This document shows, piece by piece, positions 19,467-28,239 of a stretch of 64,000 nt of DNA. A program made the position numbers and the translations under genes. Location of the stretch: contig NZ_CP134499.1 of assembly GCF_031764535.1 (NCBI RefSeq), forward strand, positions 3,410,001 through 3,474,000. The letters run 5' to 3'. Position 1 is the first letter of the stretch; each line of letters begins with the position of its first letter. Source of the DNA: Pseudomonas sp. SG20056. GTDB lineage: Bacteria > Pseudomonadota > Gammaproteobacteria > Pseudomonadales > Pseudomonadaceae. The notes beneath the pieces are model-generated. The model was not told the origin of the DNA and ran no database searches. It saw only the letters and a list, made by a program, of their open reading frames with translations.

Positions 19467-19482
19467 CTGTACAGATAAACAG
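19467..19482. promoter_or_regulatory. LexA (SOS) box of yebG
   Basis: CTGTACAGATAAACAG matches CTGT-N8-ACAG. It lies 40 bases upstream of the yebG start. yebG is LexA-controlled in E. coli, so context and motif agree. Confidence 0.85.
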
Positions 19483-19522
19483 TTAACTGCAACCTATCAG
19501 CGTGAAGGCGTAGAGGTGATGA

Positions 19523-19783
19523 ATGGCCGTCGAAGTGGTGTACCGCAGCAGCCGGGATTTGGAGCGTTTGTTCATGGATAAAGCCGAAGCCGACCGTCAT
19601 GACAAAATGCTCGAACTGGCCGAGCTGCTCACCGAGGTGCTGCAGAAAGCTGTGCCATCGTTGAATGAGACCCAGGGTGAAGAGCTGGGGATTTATATGG
19701 CGAAGAACCGCGACATCTTCGCCAAGGCGTTCAAGAACCAGCCTGATGCCTTGAGTGAACTGAGCGAACCGGCTGCCGAGTAA
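19523..19783 (+). CDS. yebG: SOS-induced YebG family protein
   Basis: 86 residues starting MAVEVVYRSSRDLERLFMDK, followed by the EADRHDKMLELAELL helix; this is the YebG family (PF07130), a small DNA-damage-induced protein of unknown biochemical role. The acidic C-terminus is usual. GAGGTGAT lies just before the ATG. A LexA box upstream and a strong terminator downstream mark it as a single-gene transcription unit. Confidence 0.93.
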   Translation: MAVEVVYRSSRDLERLFMDKAEADRHDKMLELAELLTEVLQKAVPSLNETQGEELGIYMAKNRDIFAKAFKNQPDALSELSEPAAE

Positions 19784-19800
19784 CGCCGGCGGCAGTCAAC

Positions 19801-19827
19801 AAAACCCCAGTCCGTGACTGGGGTTTT
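19801..19827. terminator. Bidirectional intrinsic terminator between yebG and ldh
   Basis: AAAACCCCAGT-CCGTG-ACTGGGGTTTT forms a perfect stem with A- and T-runs on both sides. It can stop yebG transcripts and those of the convergent dehydrogenase gene. Confidence 0.85.
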
Positions 19828-19848
19828 GCGCTTTTATCCGCGCCATAC

Positions 19849-20868
19849 TCAGCCATATAACAAGCGCTCGGCAATCGCATCGGCGACCCTTGCCGGTGAG
19901 CGCTTATCGGCCTGGGCATGGCCGAATATCTCGGTCAGCCGCCGGCTGATCTGCGTCAGGTGTGCGGTGATTGCCGGCAGGGGCTCGCCCTGATGCTTCA
20001 GCGCCACGTAGATCAGGCCGCCCGCATTGATCACGTAATCCGGCGCATAAAGAATCCCCCGCGCCTGCAAACTGTCGGAAATATCGGCACTGGCCAATTG
20101 GTTGTTCGCCGCCCCCGCCACTGCCGAGCAACGCAGCTGCCCGACGCTTGCGCTGTTTAGCACACCGCCCAACCCGCACGGCGCCAGGATGTCACACGGT
20201 GTGGCGAGCAAGGCCTCGCTGGCCACAGGCCGCGCGCCCAGCTGCTCCGCCGCCAGTTGTACGCGCCCCTGATCCAGATCGCTGACCAGCAGCTCGGCAC
20301 CCGCAGCATGCAGTTGCTCGGCCAACGCATAACCGACATTACCCAGCCCTTGAATCGCCACCCGCAAGCCTTCCAGATTGTCACTGCCAAGGCGCGCCAG
20401 AGCGGTGGCGCGGATACCGGCAAACACGCCCAGCGCCGTGTGCGGTGAAGGGTCTCCTTCGGCCGTGGTGCTGGTGACATGCTGCGTGTGCTGGGCGATG
20501 CAGTCCATATCGACGCTGGAGGTGCCGCTGTCCATGGCGGTGATGTAACGGCCGTTGAGGGTTTCGATAAAGCGCCCGAAGGCTTCAAACAACGCGCCAC
20601 GATTGTCGACATGCGCGGGACGGATAATCACCGCCTTGCCGCCGCCCTGTTGCAGGCCGGCCAACGCCGCCTTGTAGCTCATACCTTTGGCTAGGCGCAG
20701 TACATCTTCAATCGCGCTTTGCGTGTCGGCATAAGGTAGATAACGGCAGCCGCCCAGCGCCGGGCCCAGACGACTGTTGTGAATGGCGATCATGGCCTGC
20801 AGACCGGTCAGCGGGTCCACGGCGAAGTGCAGCGACTCCAGCCGGGCGGTTTCCATCATGGCGAACAT
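19849..20868 (-). CDS. ldh: Leu/Phe/Val-type amino acid dehydrogenase
   Basis: 339 residues of the Glu/Leu/Phe/Val dehydrogenase superfamily, short enough to be the leucine/valine type. Catalytic lysines are K66 in KGMSYKAALAG and K78 in GGGKAVI. The NAD-binding Rossmann motif is GLGNVGYALAEQL. It should oxidatively deaminate branched-chain amino acids to 2-oxo acids, reversibly. The start at 20868 has GGGAG 8 bases before; in-frame ATGs four and five codons on are alternatives. A perfect palindrome (20882-20901) sits 14 bases upstream of the start. Leucine versus valine preference cannot be read from the sequence. Confidence 0.88.
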   Translation of the reverse strand: MFAMMETARLESLHFAVDPLTGLQAMIAIHNSRLGPALGGCRYLPYADTQSAIEDVLRLAKGMSYKAALAGLQQGGGKAVIIRPAHVDNRGALFEAFGRFIETLNGRYITAMDSGTSSVDMDCIAQHTQHVTSTTAEGDPSPHTALGVFAGIRATALARLGSDNLEGLRVAIQGLGNVGYALAEQLHAAGAELLVSDLDQGRVQLAAEQLGARPVASEALLATPCDILAPCGLGGVLNSASVGQLRCSAVAGAANNQLASADISDSLQARGILYAPDYVINAGGLIYVALKHQGEPLPAITAHLTQISRRLTEIFGHAQADKRSPARVADAIAERLLYG

Positions 20869-20881
20869 GCTGTGGCTCCCG

Positions 20882-20901
20882 TACTGATTTGCAGATCAGT
20901 A
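20882..20901. promoter_or_regulatory. Palindromic operator candidate upstream of ldh
   Basis: TACTGAT-N6-ATCAGTA is a perfect inverted repeat of 7-base arms, centred about 24 bases before the ldh start. It may bind a regulator of amino-acid catabolism; the protein is not identifiable. Confidence 0.45.
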
Positions 20902-21020
20902 TAGGCAGTGGCGCTGCCGACACCCGCCCAGTGGTCAGTTGCGGCCCGGCGCCCGCATAACAATCCACTGGACGAAGCCACGGCGCTTGACTACAAAGCC
21001 AGAGACATCGGGAGATTGTT

Positions 21021-21824
21021 ATGACCCCACGCGCCGCCTGCCTTGCCTGCCTGGAGCAAAACCCGCCTGCACTGTTCGAGGCGGCGCTATGGATTGCCGC
21101 AGAACACCAGCCCACGCTGCAACCGGCCGACGCGCTGCAACGGCTCAACAGCCTGCAGCAGCAGGTCAGTCAGGGCCTGCCCAATCTGCCACAGCAAGAG
21201 TTGGCGCAACCGCTGTTGCGCCGCTTGAGCGAGCTGGATTTTCATGAAGACGACGAACGCCCACTGCGGCCAAGGGCAGCGCTGCTGGATCAGCTGTTGT
21301 TGCGCCGTCGCGGCCAGCCTCTTTCCCTGGCCCTGCTCGCCCTGGAACTGGCCAAGCGCTTGGCGATTCCGCTGCAGGGGGTAAATTTTCCCGGGCACTT
21401 TCTGCTGCGCGTACCGGGCGCCGATCATCTGCTCGACCCGTGCAGCGGCCGACGGCTGTATACCCGCGAGTGCCGCGAGCTGTTGCAACGCCATCTGGGG
21501 CCGACTGCCGAATTAAACGCCAGTCAGCTGCAGCCTTGCGACGCGCACAGCATGTTGCAGCGCCTGTCGCGCAACCTGCGGCAACTGCATCAACTCGATG
21601 ATGACCCGCTGGCCGCGCTGCGCGATGCCGAGCGCGTGCTGCTGCTCGGCACGCCGACCCTGCATGACCACCTGGCCCGCGCGGAGATTTACCAATTACT
21701 CGATTGCCCGCAAGGCGAGCGCTTCGACCTGCAGTGCGCCCTGCTGCTCAGCGATGACCCGGCACAGCACCTGCAACTCAGCCAACGCCTACGCCAGCTC
21801 AGCGCCAGCCCGGCGCTGCATTAA
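21021..21824 (+). CDS. SirB1 family protein (transglutaminase-like)
   Basis: 267 residues. The core contains RRRGQPLSLALLALELAKRLAIPLQGVNFPGHFLLR, typical of SirB1 N-terminal (transglutaminase-like, PF13369) proteins. The C-terminal part (about 180-260) is a TPR-like helical tail. The usual catalytic cysteine of transglutaminases is not evident in the conserved position, so it is probably non-enzymatic; that is inference. GGAG lies 7 bases before the ATG. The last four bases overlap the stop of the convergent LuxR regulator gene. Confidence 0.85.
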   Translation: MTPRAACLACLEQNPPALFEAALWIAAEHQPTLQPADALQRLNSLQQQVSQGLPNLPQQELAQPLLRRLSELDFHEDDERPLRPRAALLDQLLLRRRGQPLSLALLALELAKRLAIPLQGVNFPGHFLLRVPGADHLLDPCSGRRLYTRECRELLQRHLGPTAELNASQLQPCDAHSMLQRLSRNLRQLHQLDDDPLAALRDAERVLLLGTPTLHDHLARAEIYQLLDCPQGERFDLQCALLLSDDPAQHLQLSQRLRQLSASPALH

Positions 21825-24361
21825 AAAAAGCCCAACGCCTTGGCCTTGGCCACCGCCTGAGTACGCCGCGCCACCCCCAGTTTGCCGTTGATCCGCCGGG
21901 CGTGGGTCTTGACCGTATGCAGGGAAATAAACAACTGTTCGGCCACTTCCTGATTGGAAAGCCCCTGGGCGATCAAGCCAAGTACCGCCAGTTCGCGACT
22001 GCTCAGCGCATTGGCGCTGGCGGCAGGCGCAGCATTCGGCGCGCCATCAACCTGGCTGGTGACGCGAAACCACGGGCGCAGATAACCCAGGCGCCGCTGC
22101 AGCGCCTGGCCGGTTTGTCGAGCCTGTTCGGCACCCACCTTATCGTCACAAGCGGCGCAGGCTTCGGCATAGCTCAGCCACAAGTCGCCGACCAACGCTT
22201 GCCTACCCTGGCCTGCCACCTGCTCCAGCAAATGCCGCAGAGGCTCGCGCACATCTTCGCCCTGCAAACGATCCAGTTGCAGCAGGAGCGCCCTGAACCG
22301 TGGGATCAACTCGGGGAAATTTGGCGTCGGCAGCACGGCTTTAACCCGCTGCTCATAACCCAATACCCGCGTCGCTGCGATACGCGCCCGCGCATAGTGG
22401 CCCTGGGCAATCCACAGATGGCTGCTGGCCAACAACAAGGTGCCGCGATAGAGGGTTTCATTGACGCGCTGACGCTGCATCTGCCGCTCGGCCTGCCCGA
22501 GCTGCGCAAAGGCGGCGGCCATATCGCCCTGTCCCATCGCCAACTCAGCCAGGCCGAGGTAGCCATGAAACGCCCCTGGATCGCCACAGGCGAGGGCATG
22601 CTCAAGCCCACGCTGTAGTGCCCCCTCCGCTTCGTCCGCACGCCCCTGGCGCAGTTGCAGACGCCCCAGGCGCAGTTCAAGCCGCGCCAGCACCGGCGTG
22701 TTGCGCAAGGCGGTCGGCGCAGTTGCCGTCAGCACCCGCTGCAGCAGCGCTTCGGCACGGGCAAATTCACCGCGCGTCTCCAGCAACAGGGCGTGGTCCA
22801 GCTCCAGCAGGGCTTCAAACACTGGGTTGCCATGCAGGCGTGCCTGCTTCAAGGCTTCAAAACTGAGTTTCTGTGCCACCTCCAGCTGACCTTCACCAAT
22901 GGCCACCAGGGTCAATGCCGAACGGCACAGCAACGACTGCGCCCAGGCACTCTGCGGCAGCCCCTGCAGGGCATCATGCAGATGGGCACGAGCATCCACG
23001 GCACAGACTCGCCCATAGGCGATGATGCCCTGGATGGCTTGCCAGTGAGCGAACAGCTCACGGGTTCGCGCGCCATCGCTGCGCGGCTGAAAACGTGCCA
23101 GTTGATTGATACAAACCTGCGCCTCATCCAGACGCCCAACCAGCAGCAACACCCAGGCATTCAGCAGAATCAGCCGGGGGGTGCTGCACAAAAGGCTCTC
23201 CGGCAGCTCACTGCGCCAACGCAGGATCAGCGCCAGGTCCTGGCCTTGCAGCACCTGCTCCTCGGTAAAACGCTCAAGAAAACTGCCTGCCACTTCCGGT
23301 TGTCCGGCCAGCAAGGCGTGCTCCACCGCCGCGCGAATATCACCATGGCCGGCGAACCATTGACTGGCATGCACATGCAGGGCGCTGCACGGCAAGTGTT
23401 GCGCCTGTCGCTGCAGCAACCGGGCCAGCGGCGGAAACAGCACATACCAGCCCTTGGCCGCGTCCAGTTCCTGAATAAACACACCGCGCTCGATCAGCGC
23501 GCGTAACCACTGCGCGCCCTCGCCCACACCAAACAGGTGATCACACAGCGCTGGATTAAAGCGCGGCAATTGCGCCAGTTGCTGGAGCATCTGCAACAGC
23601 TCATCCGGCAATCCTTGCAACACTTCGCGCTCAACATATTCGGCGAGCAACTGATCATGCTCCCCCGCCTGCAGCGCGCTCAGCGCAGTCGGCTCGGCCT
23701 GCGCCGCCAACAGGTGCAGGCGCAAGGCCGCCGGCCAGCCTTGGGTCAGCTCATGCAGATCGTACGCCCAGGCACTGCGGGTTGAGTCCAGCTGCTGCAG
23801 CCAGGCCAGCACTTCCGCTGCGCTGAAGGCCAGTTCGCTGGCGCCCAGTTCGAGCAGTTCGCCTTCCAACAACAGACGCGAGAGGTTGCACGCCGGCCGC
23901 CGGCGACTACCCAGCCACCAGCAGATGCCAGGTGGGGTGATCATCAGCAGCTGATTGAGAAAACCATCGAGGGCGTGATTCGGCTGCGCCGGGTAATCAT
24001 TGAGCATGATCCACAGCTGCCGCGACTCCTGCGCCAGAGTGGCCAGCAGCTCGCCACTGCTGAGGTCTGCGGGGTAGTCAAGCAGCTTGCTGAGCTGCTG
24101 AGCCAGTTGCTCGGCGCACAGTTCCTCACCAGCGCAGGTCAGCCAGAGCAGACGGTAATCGGCCGGGCACTCGCGGGCGCAGTCGGCCAACAGGACGGTT
24201 TTACCAAAGCCGGCCGGGCCAACCAGCAAACGCAGGCGACAGTCGTGTGCCAGCAGCCGCTGTTGCACAGATAGCCGGAAGATATGTCCAGGTGGTGGAC
24301 GCTGTACGCTGCCACAGGACGACGCTGCGGCGCTTTGCGGGAAAGGCGCTAATGCGTTCAT
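21821..24361 (-). CDS. MalT-like LuxR-family ATP-dependent transcriptional activator
   Basis: 846 residues arranged as in MalT and other LAL regulators. The N-terminal P-loop is GPAGFGKT at residues 48-55; a long TPR-like helical sensor region (about 400-760) follows, then a C-terminal LuxR helix-turn-helix (about 785-840; LGLIAQGLSNQEVAEQLFISLHTVKTH read in two parts). The next genes on the same strand upstream are the DUF1329/DUF1302 pair, and similar LAL regulators are often found beside that pair, so control of them is likely though inferred. The inducer is unknown. A terminator separates it from the DUF1329 gene, so it has its own promoter in the 157-base gap. Confidence 0.9.
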   Translation of the reverse strand: MNALAPFPQSAAASSCGSVQRPPPGHIFRLSVQQRLLAHDCRLRLLVGPAGFGKTVLLADCARECPADYRLLWLTCAGEELCAEQLAQQLSKLLDYPADLSSGELLATLAQESRQLWIMLNDYPAQPNHALDGFLNQLLMITPPGICWWLGSRRRPACNLSRLLLEGELLELGASELAFSAAEVLAWLQQLDSTRSAWAYDLHELTQGWPAALRLHLLAAQAEPTALSALQAGEHDQLLAEYVEREVLQGLPDELLQMLQQLAQLPRFNPALCDHLFGVGEGAQWLRALIERGVFIQELDAAKGWYVLFPPLARLLQRQAQHLPCSALHVHASQWFAGHGDIRAAVEHALLAGQPEVAGSFLERFTEEQVLQGQDLALILRWRSELPESLLCSTPRLILLNAWVLLLVGRLDEAQVCINQLARFQPRSDGARTRELFAHWQAIQGIIAYGRVCAVDARAHLHDALQGLPQSAWAQSLLCRSALTLVAIGEGQLEVAQKLSFEALKQARLHGNPVFEALLELDHALLLETRGEFARAEALLQRVLTATAPTALRNTPVLARLELRLGRLQLRQGRADEAEGALQRGLEHALACGDPGAFHGYLGLAELAMGQGDMAAAFAQLGQAERQMQRQRVNETLYRGTLLLASSHLWIAQGHYARARIAATRVLGYEQRVKAVLPTPNFPELIPRFRALLLQLDRLQGEDVREPLRHLLEQVAGQGRQALVGDLWLSYAEACAACDDKVGAEQARQTGQALQRRLGYLRPWFRVTSQVDGAPNAAPAASANALSSRELAVLGLIAQGLSNQEVAEQLFISLHTVKTHARRINGKLGVARRTQAVAKAKALGFF

Positions 24362-24462
24362 GACGGCTCGATTTATTGTTCTTGCAGGAACCGGATCATT
24401 GCAGGCTAACCCTCAATGCCTAATCGCTCACAGCTCTATCACGACACGTGATGGCGGGCGAT

Positions 24463-24485
24463 AAAAAAAGCGGCCCGCAGGCCGC
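24463..24485 (-). terminator. Intrinsic terminator of the DUF1302-DUF1329 unit
   Basis: On the minus strand GCGGCC-TGCG-GGCCGC is followed by seven T. It lies 34 bases after the DUF1329 stop and ends that transcription unit before the LuxR regulator gene. Confidence 0.85.
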
Positions 24486-24518
24486 CCAATTACGGAGTAA
24501 CGCGTGCAGGTTATTGAC

Positions 24519-25889
24519 CTAGCGAACGCCGGAGCTACGCAGTGCGGCTGGCGTGTAGTCTGCAGCCGTCGCCTTGAAGCCGAAGTTATAAGCCGATTTT
24601 TCTTCGTTCTTCATACCCAGAGCCAGGTAACGACCCGCCACCAGGTCATACAGCGCTTCAAGGGTGTAGCCCGGCACTTGATGGTTGTAGTAGTGCTGCG
24701 CATGACCTTCGGCAACACGCCAGAGTTGACCACGGCCGTCGTAATGATCAACCAGCGCTATCTGCCAGCTGTCCTCGTCGACATACATATGGCGCTTGGC
24801 ATAGATATGCCGCTCACCGCTCTTCAGCGTGGCCACCACTTCCCAAACCCGGTGCAGCTCGTAACGTGTCAGGTCCTGATTGATGTGCCCGGCTTTAAGC
24901 ACGTCGTCGTACTTCAGTGACGGCGAATCAAGCTTGTAGCTGTTATAGGGGATGTACATTTCCTTCTTGCCGACCAGTTGCCAGTCGTAGCGATCAGGCG
25001 CCCCGGAGAACATATCGAAGTTATCGGCCGTACGCATGCCGTCAGCGGCAGTCCCCGGCCCATCGTAGGCCACCTGCGGAGCACGACGCACGCGGCGTTG
25101 ACCCGCGTTGTAGATCCACGCCAGGCGCGGCTCCTTGACCTGGTCGATGGTCTCGTGAACCAGCAACACGTTACCGGCCAAGCGTGACGGTGCAGTCACT
25201 CTCTGCTTGAAATACAGCAAGACATTGCTGCCCTTGGCCGGATCAAGGTCGGGCATATCCGAAGGGAAGGCCACTTCATCTTCGAACTTGACCAGGCTGT
25301 AGGAACCATTGGTCTGCGGCGTCGCCTGAGTCACCACGCGCCGGGTGTTCCCTCCCCGGTAACGGGTGATGTGGTTCCAGATCACCTCAACGCCTGTCTT
25401 GGGAATGGGAAAGGCGTAGTAACGGCTGGCGTTGAAGTTCTGCAAGCCATTACCACCGTCTACGGGCGTGGTATTGATTGCACTGAGCTTGGCGGCATCG
25501 GCAATCGCTGCAGGCACGGAGGTGGTTCGATGCGAAGGGTAAACCGGGATCTTGTAGCTATCCGAGTAGCGCTTGAGCATGGCCATCTGACCGGCTGACA
25601 GTTTGTCTTTGTACTGCTCGGCATTGGCTGCGGTAATCGTAAAAAGAGGTTGCTCACCGGCATAGGGGTCAGCGAGAAACCCCTTGCCATCGACAGCCGC
25701 CGCGCTGGTGGACAGACCGCCATCCCAGGCGGGGATACTGCCATCGGCATTGCCGGCCATTTCCCCGCCCAGCGGCGTCAAACTGGCACCCAACTGAGCC
25801 GCTTCTTGTTCAGAGACTGCGGCCATCACGCTGCTGGCTAACAACGTCAGCAGCAGCGCACCAGCTTGCAGGATTCTTGTATTTTTCAT
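24519..25889 (-). CDS. DUF1329 periplasmic/outer-membrane-associated protein
   Basis: 456 residues with a clear signal peptide (hydrophobic core 8-21, cleavage near VMA-AVS) and the DUF1329 fold (PF07044), related to LolA/LppX-like lipid-carrying sheets. Such proteins occur next to DUF1302 proteins and RND-type pumps in Pseudomonas and are linked to handling of hydrophobic compounds; the precise job is unknown. The ATG at 25889 is picked because it starts the signal peptide directly and has AAGGA upstream. It follows the DUF1302 gene by 29 bases, forming an operon with it. Confidence 0.88.
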   Translation of the reverse strand: MKNTRILQAGALLLTLLASSVMAAVSEQEAAQLGASLTPLGGEMAGNADGSIPAWDGGLSTSAAAVDGKGFLADPYAGEQPLFTITAANAEQYKDKLSAGQMAMLKRYSDSYKIPVYPSHRTTSVPAAIADAAKLSAINTTPVDGGNGLQNFNASRYYAFPIPKTGVEVIWNHITRYRGGNTRRVVTQATPQTNGSYSLVKFEDEVAFPSDMPDLDPAKGSNVLLYFKQRVTAPSRLAGNVLLVHETIDQVKEPRLAWIYNAGQRRVRRAPQVAYDGPGTAADGMRTADNFDMFSGAPDRYDWQLVGKKEMYIPYNSYKLDSPSLKYDDVLKAGHINQDLTRYELHRVWEVVATLKSGERHIYAKRHMYVDEDSWQIALVDHYDGRGQLWRVAEGHAQHYYNHQVPGYTLEALYDLVAGRYLALGMKNEEKSAYNFGFKATAADYTPAALRSSGVR

Positions 25890-25918
25890 GGTGTACGGAT
25901 CCTTTTGCACTGCGTTGA

Positions 25919-27670
25919 TCAGAAGTTCACACCGAAGCTCAGGGCAACAAAGTCACGGTCGACGTTGGTGTTGTAATCACCACCAAAGAAGTCGGTGTAA
26001 CTGAGGCTGGCGTTATAGGTGTTCTGGTAGTCAGCGTTCAGGCCCAGGCTTACCGCCTTACTGCCCTCGCTGAAGTTGGGGCCATAACCATCGACGTCAT
26101 GCGACCAGGCAATGCTTGGCGAGAGATTGACCCCGGCAAACACGTTGCTGTAGTCGAGACTGGCGCGCACGCGATAGCCCCAGGAGCTGCTGGTGAAGAA
26201 GCCATCGTCATTACACTGATCAGGGTTGGCGGCATTCACCCCTACAGTACAGGTGGTGTTGGGGTTGAGCTGACCAATGCCATAGACCGGATCGCGGCCG
26301 AAGCGCAGCTCACCGACATCATCACTGATGCCACTGACATGGTTGTAACCCACCTCGCCCACCAGGGTCAGGCGACTGGCGCCGAGCACTCGGTCGAAAA
26401 ACTGCACCGCCGAAACTTGCGCCTGGGTCACGGGCTTGCGCACGTAGCCGGCCACTTCCTCACCCACGGCATTGCGCCCATGACCGCTGGTAAATACCGG
26501 TGAAAACCCTTGGCGCAGGGATGCAAAAGTCATGTCTGTGGAGTTGATGCCAATTGGCATGTTGGGCCGGTAACTGAGTTCACCCGACAACGCGGTGCCT
26601 TCGACGTTGGTCTGGAAACTGACGCCATACAGGCGAATATCTTCCGGGTACTCCAGAAAGTAGCGGGCAGCCTGTGGCGCCCCGGTGCCGACAATGATGC
26701 TGCCGCTCGGGGTACGGCTGTGGTAATTCATCGCGTACAGGCCGAACTCGGTGTCATTCAACGACTCGGCAAACCAGCGCAAGGCAACGCCGAACTGCCC
26801 ACTGTCACGCGCATCACGATCCCCACCGCGTGGGATGAACACGGGGTTCCCCGGCGCACCAGTGTTGTTTGACGTGTCTGGCGCGACATCAGCCCCCGCG
26901 ACAACCAGGCGGTCGTTACAGCCATCGGCGGCTGTGTCGCTGGGCGCGAAGAACGTCCCGCAGTTATCGATAACGGTCTGGTCCCACTCCAGCTGGTAGA
27001 ACGCTTCCATGCTGACGGTGTCGGTCAAGCTCTGCGAGACATAGAGCATGTTGACCGGAATCAGCCCCTCCTTGATCTCCGCACCTGGGCGGCGGAACGC
27101 TGCCGCATCCACAGGGTTGATCGAGTTGATCGAGTTACCGATAAAGGTACTTTCACCCCAGCTGACCACTTGCTTACCGACCCGCACACTGCCCGGCATG
27201 CTGCCCAGGTTGTAGTTGTGATAGATGAAGGCATCGAGAATTTCCGCACCGGCGGCTTGTGCCGCAGTCTTGCGATTGTGGTCATCGATGTCATACAGCA
27301 GACGGCTTTCGTCCTTGGTCTCGAAGTCGTACCAATACTTGCCGCGAATAAACACGCCGGTATCGCCGTACTTCAATTCAAGGTCGTGGATACCTTTGAA
27401 GATCTTCGAAAAGGTCTCACCTTTCTTGAAGTTCAAACGCCCGTCATCGTTGGTCTGAGAAGACGCCTTGCCGCCGTTGCGCGTGCCGATGAAGTCGGGA
27501 TCAGCACCGCGCACGCTCCAGCTGGCTCCCACAGAAAGCGATGAGTCGAACTGCGCTTCGACCTCACCGATGTTGAATGTAATAGCCTGGACAGGCGCGA
27601 CACAGCCAACAGCAATGGCAATCGCCAAAACGCTGGGCTGGAAGATGGCATGTCTTGTTCTTGTTCTCAT
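25919..27670 (-). CDS. DUF1302 outer-membrane beta-barrel protein
   Basis: 583 residues. A signal peptide (cleavage near VQA-ITF, about residue 29) is followed by alternating beta-strand sequence typical of DUF1302 (PF06980). The chain ends FVALSFGVNF, with the C-terminal phenylalanine expected of an outer-membrane barrel. The family is thought to form porin-like channels for hydrophobic substrates together with DUF1329 proteins. GGAG precedes the ATG. It is the first gene of a two-gene operon that points away from gcvH, 569 bases distant. No RND pump gene is next to it here. Confidence 0.88.
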   Translation of the reverse strand: MRTRTRHAIFQPSVLAIAIAVGCVAPVQAITFNIGEVEAQFDSSLSVGASWSVRGADPDFIGTRNGGKASSQTNDDGRLNFKKGETFSKIFKGIHDLELKYGDTGVFIRGKYWYDFETKDESRLLYDIDDHNRKTAAQAAGAEILDAFIYHNYNLGSMPGSVRVGKQVVSWGESTFIGNSINSINPVDAAAFRRPGAEIKEGLIPVNMLYVSQSLTDTVSMEAFYQLEWDQTVIDNCGTFFAPSDTAADGCNDRLVVAGADVAPDTSNNTGAPGNPVFIPRGGDRDARDSGQFGVALRWFAESLNDTEFGLYAMNYHSRTPSGSIIVGTGAPQAARYFLEYPEDIRLYGVSFQTNVEGTALSGELSYRPNMPIGINSTDMTFASLRQGFSPVFTSGHGRNAVGEEVAGYVRKPVTQAQVSAVQFFDRVLGASRLTLVGEVGYNHVSGISDDVGELRFGRDPVYGIGQLNPNTTCTVGVNAANPDQCNDDGFFTSSSWGYRVRASLDYSNVFAGVNLSPSIAWSHDVDGYGPNFSEGSKAVSLGLNADYQNTYNASLSYTDFFGGDYNTNVDRDFVALSFGVNF

Positions 27671-27949
27671 GCGGCTCTCCTGGAAAGCGGGTTTCGTGTT
27701 GAGGCTCCACGCTACTCAGCCGCCTTGAGCGGGATAAGCGCCCGAAAGAGGTATTTGCCCTGTCAGCCGAAAGAGTGAATACGCCTCTGGAAAGCCGCTC
27801 TGCAGCCAGCCCATCGACCCGTTCAATGGCGCTTTATAGGGCAGGTGAATGGCCCTGGCGGCTCAACAGAGGGATTGATCGCTACTGGCAGAGCAGTCCT
27901 GGCGCCTTACTGCATTAGCGTCGGAGCTGATTGCGGACTCCGCGAGCAT

Positions 27950-27969
27950 GTGTATTTATTTCAATACAC
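27950..27969. promoter_or_regulatory. TyrR-box-like palindrome, likely enhancer site for the gcv operon activator
   Basis: GTGTATT-TATTTC-AATACAC is a perfect 7-6-7 palindrome. Its geometry, TGTATT-N6-AATACA, copies the TyrR box TGTAAA-N6-TTTACA. It lies about 180 bases upstream of the sigma-54 promoter, a usual enhancer distance. In P. aeruginosa the equivalent operon is activated by GcsR, a TyrR-like sigma-54 activator; this may be the counterpart site. Confidence 0.55.
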
Positions 27970-28131
27970 CGTAATGAAAGCGACACAAAGCATTCAGCCC
28001 GCGACGCCAGAGCCTTTGCGCTGTGCCCTATGGATGAATCGATCATGCGCGTATCGAAATCGCTACAAAAGATATAAAACCCAACACCTTAAAAAATATT
28101 AAGTCATTGTTTTTATTGTAAAAAATAACAA

Positions 28132-28146
28132 TGGCACCACCCTTGC
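28132..28146 (+). promoter_or_regulatory. Sigma-54 (RpoN) promoter of the gcvH-gcvP-glyA-sdaA-gcvT operon
   Basis: TGGCAC-CACCC-TTGC matches the -24/-12 consensus, with exactly 10 bases between the GG and GC doublets, preceded by an AT-rich tract. It lies 94 bases before the gcvH start, placing the transcript start near 28158. The same operon in P. aeruginosa is known to be RpoN dependent. Confidence 0.85.
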
Positions 28147-28239
28147 TATGGTCTTTCCATCTTCAGCGCGTGCCCAGTACGCGCGTTCAGCACATCGCCC
28201 CCAGCAGAAAGGGCGAGTCACCACCCTTGAGGAGTACAC

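Larger units (their letters stand above)
27671..28239. other. 569-base intergenic regulatory region between DUF1302 gene and gcvH
   Basis: No convincing gene is present; a weak 85-codon frame at 27845-28102 lacks a good ribosome site. The right half holds the sigma-54 promoter of gcvH (28132-28146), a 20-base palindrome at 27950-27969, and a very AT-rich tract (about 28060-28131) suited to DNA bending. The left 100 bases should carry the promoter of the DUF1302 gene, which I cannot pin down. Confidence 0.7.

Noticed and set aside
27845..28102. 85-codon frame in the region upstream of gcvH
   Set aside because: No ribosome site, and it covers the probable enhancer palindrome and AT-rich promoter tract.
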